Positions 59,130 to 64,000 of a stretch of DNA of 64,000 bases are shown piece after piece. Made by a program: the position numbers and the translations under genes. The stretch lies in assembly GCA_964058845.1 (NCBI GenBank), contig CAXKVR010000088.1:202167-266166 (forward strand). The letters are read 5' to 3'. Position 1 is the first letter of the stretch, and each line of letters starts with the position of its first letter. The stretch is from Carex sylvatica (Eukaryota > Streptophyta > Magnoliopsida > Poales > Cyperaceae). Below the pieces are notes generated by a model. That model was not told where the DNA came from and ran no database searches. It worked only from the letters and a program-made list of their open reading frames with translations.

Positions 59130-59390
59130 ATCAAAGAATATGAGTATTTAAAAAGAGAGAAAAAAAATTATAAAAGCAGTGAGACCAAATTGCTATTAGT
59201 ATCTATATGTAAAACGTTCATTCTATACATATTAAATATATCTAAAAATATATATATTATAGCAAACTGCTTCACTGTGGGACAGTCATGTTATTTTTTG
59301 AAATATTTGAAAATCGAGGGAAGATCCAGTAACTTTTTTTAGAGTATTTAAAAAAAATCGGTATAAGAGCAAAGATATTAAATTTGAAGT
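59130..59390. repeat. Inverted-repeat partner 2
   Basis: On the minus strand it reads ATAAGAGC-like, AAATATTTCAAAAAATAACA, GACTGTCCCACAGTG and TTTGGTCTCACTGC in the order found at 54120-54420. Similarity is clear but imperfect. Confidence 0.5.
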
Positions 59391-59487
59391 AAGACCCTAA
59401 AAATTGAAAATATTAAATTATTCTAAAAAGAGAGCAAAAGAGAGATGGTATGTTTTCTATTTGAATTATGAAAACACAATTAATTAA

Positions 59488-59875
59488 GTGTCTATGGTAC
59501 TACCCATATCACAGGTTGTTTCGTAATACAGTTCAATATTTTTATTTTTACAGTCGATCTGAATCGTTCAACATAATCCTCATATGAATATGTACTTACA
59601 GACCGAATTTTTTAATTTTTATAATTTTTTTACTATTTTTTAAAATAGGTAGAAAATCACTTGATCTGAAAATTCAGGACCATCCAAAAACAGTGATTTT
59701 GTATCTATTCTTAAAAATAGAAAAAAAAAAAAAAAAAAATTCAGTCTGCAAGTACATATTCATATGAAAAACATGTTGAACGGTCCGAATCGACCAATAA
59801 AATTTTGAAAACAAAAATAAAAGTTTTTATCATAGACCAAATCATATTATGCATAGTACCATCCCATAGACTCAC
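59488..59875. mobile_element. Foldback MITE, Mutator-like family
   Basis: The left arm (GTGTCTATGGTACTACCC, then CAGTCGATCTGAATCGTTCA) is inverted at the right (TTGAACGGTCCGAATCGACC, then GTACCATCCCATAGACTCAC). Flanks AATTAATTAA and ATTAATTAAT suggest a target duplication. It is related to the element at 32511-32911. Confidence 0.75.
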
Positions 59876-60074
59876 TCATTAATTAATCCTCTAGAATCCC
59901 TACGTCAGAGATTATTTTTGTTCAAAATTTGCCCTTTAATGCCACAGCTACTCAAACAAAAACTTCAAATATTTTAACGAATCTCATGTCCCATACAGTC
60001 TCTTGACGAGATACAACAATACATCTAAATTTATATATGTGTGTACACACACACATACACATAGAGAGTGGAGG

Positions 60075-60250
60075 AATGACTACTCTACTTATCTAAGCAT
60101 TTATATATATTTGTAAGTCAATTTTGTATTTTTAAAGTTTAAATAGTCGATCTGAAGAGCTCCACATGTTCTCCATATTAGAATGTGCTTGAAGGCCAAA
60201 TTTTACAGTTTTTGAAAATATTTTTTTTTTTTTTTAGAATTTTCCAAAAT
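60075..60250. mobile_element. Truncated arm of the same MITE family
   Basis: One arm only: AATAGTCGATCTGAAGAGCT, ATGTTCTCCATATTAGAATG and GGCCAAATTTTACAG follow the order of the family's left arm. Sequence similarity stops at an A/T run near 60230. Confidence 0.55.
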
Positions 60251-60289
60251 AGTGTTTTAATATGGTCAAAAAATCTAAAAAAATAATGA

Positions 60290-61735
60290 AAAAATATGAA
60301 AAACAAAAGAAGAAGATTAAATACAACTATAAAAAGAAAATGAAAGACAATTAGTAAATGATTAAATACAACTAGAAGAACATGAAATACAATATGCAGT
60401 GGATGAAAAACAATCAGTAGAACATAAAAGACAACAAATAGAACACAAAGGACAACTAGAAGAAGTTAAAAGATAACTATTAGAAACATTTGAAAGACGA
60501 CTACAAGAAGATAAAAAAATACCTAAAAGAACATGAAAGATAACTAGTACAAGATAAAAAACAACTAGATAAGTTGAATAATAACAAGTACAAGATGAAA
60601 GACAACTAGTAGAAAATAAAATATAACTAAAAAAACATGAAAGACAACCAGATAAAAATGAAAGACAGCAAAAAAAAATTAAACACAACTAGTAGAACAT
60701 AAAAGACGACCAGAAAAAATAAAAAACAACAAGTAAACAATAAAATACAACTAGAAGAAGATGAAAATACAACATGTAGTGGATGAACGATAACCAGTAG
60801 AACATGAAAGACAACTAGTTGAACACGAAAGACGATGAGTATACGATAAAATACTATTAGAAGAAATTAAAATACAATCAACATAAAATAAAAGACAACC
60901 AGAAGAACATGAAAGAAAACCAGTACAAGATGAAAGACAACCAGAAAATGGTGAAATACAACTAGAAGAAGATGAAATACAACTAGTAGTACATGAAAGA
61001 CAACAAGTAGAGCATGAAAAAAAACCCCAGTAGGACACATAAGACAGCGTATACAGGATGAAAGACAATTAGAAAAAGTTGAAAAACAACCAGTATAAGA
61101 TGAAAGACAACTAGAAGAACATTAAAGACAACCAGTACAACATGAAAAACAACTATAAAAAATAACTAGTAGATGATGAAAGACAACACGAAAGACAATG
61201 AGTACAAGATGAAAAACAACCATCAAAAGATAAAAACAACTAGAAAATATTGAAAGACAACTAGAAGAACAATAAAGATAACAAGTACAATATGAGAGTC
61301 AACAAGAAGAAGATAAAAAATAACTACTAGAAGATGAAAGAAAAACAAGAAAAATATGAAAAATAACAAGTATAAGATGAAATACAACAAAAAATAAATA
61401 AAAAATAATCAGTAGAACATGAAAAGATAATATGTAGAACACAAAAGATAACCAGTACAAGATGAAAGACAACTAAAACAAGTTCAAAAACAACTAGTAG
61501 AGGTGGTAGACAACAAGAACAACATGAAGAACAACCAGTACAAGATGAAAGACAACTAGAAGTAGATGAAAAAAACTATTAACAAATGAAAAACAACAAG
61601 AAAAAGATGAAAAATAACTTGTAGAAGATAAAAACTCATAAGAAGATGAAAGACAAGAAGAAAATAATAAAATACAACCATAAAAGTAGAACTTGAAAGA
61701 CAATTAGTAGAACACAGAAGACAACTAGTACATGA
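60290..61735. repeat. 21-bp minisatellite, about 1.4 kb, degenerate
   Basis: Units of the form GATGAAAGACAACTAGAAGAA repeat about 65-70 times with substitutions and small gaps. The period of 21 keeps one minus-strand frame open for stretches of about 105 codons, reading as a cysteine/serine heptad such as SCLSSCT. The reading is a by-product of the repeat; there is no signal for a gene. Confidence 0.85.
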
Positions 61736-61736
61736 T

Positions 61737-64000
61737 GAATTGTATTAGGGTTGTAAATGCCATATTGTTTTGCCATCTGAAAATACTACTAGAGTGATCC
61801 TGTTACACCAAAAGTATATAACAAAGTTTCAGTACAGTAAACTGTACCTTTTAACCTTAGTACACTTTTCGAATCGGATTGCAAGTGCACAATCCTATCG
61901 AGTAGTATGATAAGGTATCGATCCAAGGGACAGTTCAAATGTAAACTAGACTTAACCTAACTTATTCGAACGACTAGAAGTGTGAAAAGTTGATTTGGTT
62001 GTTTAATATCCTAATGACAGTAATAAGAAATAACTGGTAATTTAAATTGGGTTTTGAAAAGGTTTCCAGGATTTCTGACTCATCTGCAACTCTGTCTCTC
62101 GGCTGACACGACTCGTATCAGAATTGATATGGTCCGTGTCAGCTTTGGGTAAATATAGCTGTTATCTAATTTCTGCGCTGATTGACTTGTGTAGGGTAAA
62201 CTGACCATATCTGATGTTCCTAAACCTCAACTCTCGTTTGTTGGCTTAATAAACTCGATAACAGAATTGCAATTTAGTCCTCTCGGGGTTCTAACCTCAA
62301 CTCTCGTTTATTGGTTTGAATTACCTAAGTCACTTGTTTGGTTTACTAAAGGTATCCACCATCTCTCGATGTATGAAAAGGTCACCTCTCGGCTACTATT
62401 GGTTGTACCTTTCAGTTTGTGAACCTACCTCAAATACTAGTATGGTTGAAATATCAAATTGGACACAGTACCTTATAGATGAGGTCTCATCTAGTGGTCA
62501 AACCAAATAATAATCAATCAATTTTAGAAAAGCAATTAAAATAATACTCAAGCAAGCAAACACAAGAATCAACACATAATCAAATAACTAACAAGTAAGC
62601 AAAGTATTCGACTACATCATAACCCTAGAAACTAAAAATCTACTCAAACATCATTCTAGAAATAGTAAAACAAGAGTAAGAAAGACAATTAATGACAAAA
62701 TCTGAAAATACAAAGAAGAATCGTCAGAAATCTTGCGTTTTTCTCCTCTCTACTTCGTCTCCAAGTCAGCCGCCAAAGAGATCGCCAAGGGTTAGCTCCT
62801 GTATGATAAGATACCTCTCTTGGAGCAGGGAATCCCGCTTTTATGGTCTCTGACCGACTTTCCTTCCTTCAGATTTCTTTCCAAAATTCCAGATTTCCTA
62901 CCAGATTTCGTCTGACACGACCCGTATCAGAATTAACACGGACCGTACAAAATTTTCGGAAATGCCTATGTCTTTTTCTCAGATTGTAGATCTTCTTGCA
63001 AGCTTTCTGAAAAGTGATCATTCACTCAAAATGGAGCGACGAGTCAAAATCTATGACTGTTTTAAGTTCAGATGCTGAAATGTCAGCATTGTTCTGGATG
63101 CGATGAGGCTGATACGGCCCAGACAAGATGTTGTATGGCCCGTGTCAGAACTTCTCAAATTCAGATTTCTCCTCGATTTCACCCAATTCCTGTAAAATAA
63201 GAACAAACTTGCAACAGTACCAAATTCTATAGATATTCAATGATATACGACCGATTTAATGGTTCTAAACACAGGTTTTGGTACAAAATATATGTCGGAA
63301 AGTAGACACGTTTGCGAGATATCAGATCCAATCACCTTCAATTGGAGTGTTGCATTAGGGTTGTAAATGACCTATTATCTTGCAATCTGGAGACACTACT
63401 AAAGTGCTCCAACACCTTCAATTGGAGTGTTGTATTAGGGTCGTAAATGCACTATTATCTTGTGATCAGGAGACACAACAAGAGTGCTCCAAACAACTTT
63501 AATTGGAGTGTTGTATTAGGGTTGTAAATGCCCTATAATCTTGCCATATTGGCACACTACAAAAGTGCTCCACACACCTTCAATTGGAGAGTTGTATTAG
63601 GGTTGTAAATGCCCCATTATCTTATCATCTTGGTTCTTGGCATATTTTAACACAAAATTATACTAAAATACAAGGAAATTGGCTTAGTTTTTTAGGTTAA
63701 ACCCTAATCAAAAGTATATATAATTGAGGCTTATCACATTACTAGAGTGCTCCAAACATCTTCAATAGGTGCGTTGTATTAGGATTGTAAAAGACCTATT
63801 ATCTTGTCATCTGGAGACACTACTAGAGTGCTCCAAGCACCTTCAACTGGAGTGTTATATTAGGGTTCTAAAAACCATATTATCTTGCCATATAGAGACA
63901 CTACTAGAGTGCTCCAAACACTTTCAACTGGAGTGTTGTATTAGGGTTTTAAATACCCTATTATCTTGCCATAAATAGACACTACTAAAGTTCTACAAAC
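61737..64000. repeat. About 78-bp tandem array, interrupted by a solo LTR
   Basis: Units carry TGTATTAGGGTTGTAAATG, CTATTATCTTGCCATC, GACACTACTAGAGTGCTCC and CACCTTCAATTGGAGTG. Monomers start near 61741, 63354, 63432, 63512, 63596, 63777, 63859 and 63937. The antisense LTR at 61801-63324 sits inside the first monomer. A second interruption of about 115 bp lies at 63620-63735. The array continues past the window. Confidence 0.85.
61801..63324 (-). mobile_element. Antisense Athila-type solo LTR, 1524 bp
   Basis: On the minus strand it starts TGATATCTCGC and ends GGTGTAACA. Both flanks are GATCC (61796-61800 and 63325-63329), a perfect 5-bp duplication. It shares GGATCGATACC, TACTGAAACTTT and its overall layout with the LTR at 6684-8134, from which it has diverged considerably. 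It contains three motif pairs with starts 21 bp apart (62105/62126, 62914/62935, 63111/63132) whose sequence differs from those in the first element. Confidence 0.88.

Overview
This window looks like nuclear DNA of a eudicot plant; I cannot name the species. It is AT-rich, has GT-AG introns, several families of LTR retrotransposons and foldback MITEs, and three ordinary plant genes with short exons. Most long open reading frames outside the first 6 kb are chance frames in repeats.

Layout. 1-8134 is the right part of an Athila-lineage Ty3/gypsy element: an intact pol frame, an env-like ORF broken by a stop codon, a polypurine tract and the 3' LTR. 9.3 kb holds a broken fragment of a papain-like protease gene. 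12.06-14.24 kb is a solo LTR with a perfect 5-bp target duplication (TSD). Its near-identical relative lies inverted at 46.55-49.39 kb with its own TSD and carries an extra 671-bp GT...AG segment. 15.5-17.1 kb holds foldback elements.

The three genes were assembled exon by exon. 18377-20609 (+) is a membrane-anchored cyclophilin (CYP21-4 type, 7 exons, 233 aa). 31640-34036 (+) is a RING-H2 ubiquitin ligase of the NEP1-interacting/ATL type (5 exons, 202 aa) with a MITE in intron 2. 35765-37423 (-) is a Gag1-like clamp (DUF4050) protein (4 coding exons, 110 aa), with 5'UTR exons reaching about 38.77 kb. They do not form an operon or an obvious pathway.

39-64 kb is gene-poor: a copia-like LTR, foldback MITEs (one with a perfect 10-bp TSD), a 245-bp tandem array, a possible CACTA end, relic LTRs, a 21-bp minisatellite of 1.4 kb, and a 78-bp array split by an antisense Athila-type solo LTR with TSD GATCC.

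The most unusual signal is a set of paired short inverted-repeat motifs spaced 20-21 bp. About 22 sites are scattered through the first Athila element, in coding linkers, UTRs and LTR alike. A different motif sequence with the same spacing recurs in the solo LTR at 61.8-63.3 kb. In both elements the two members of many pairs can base-pair with each other.
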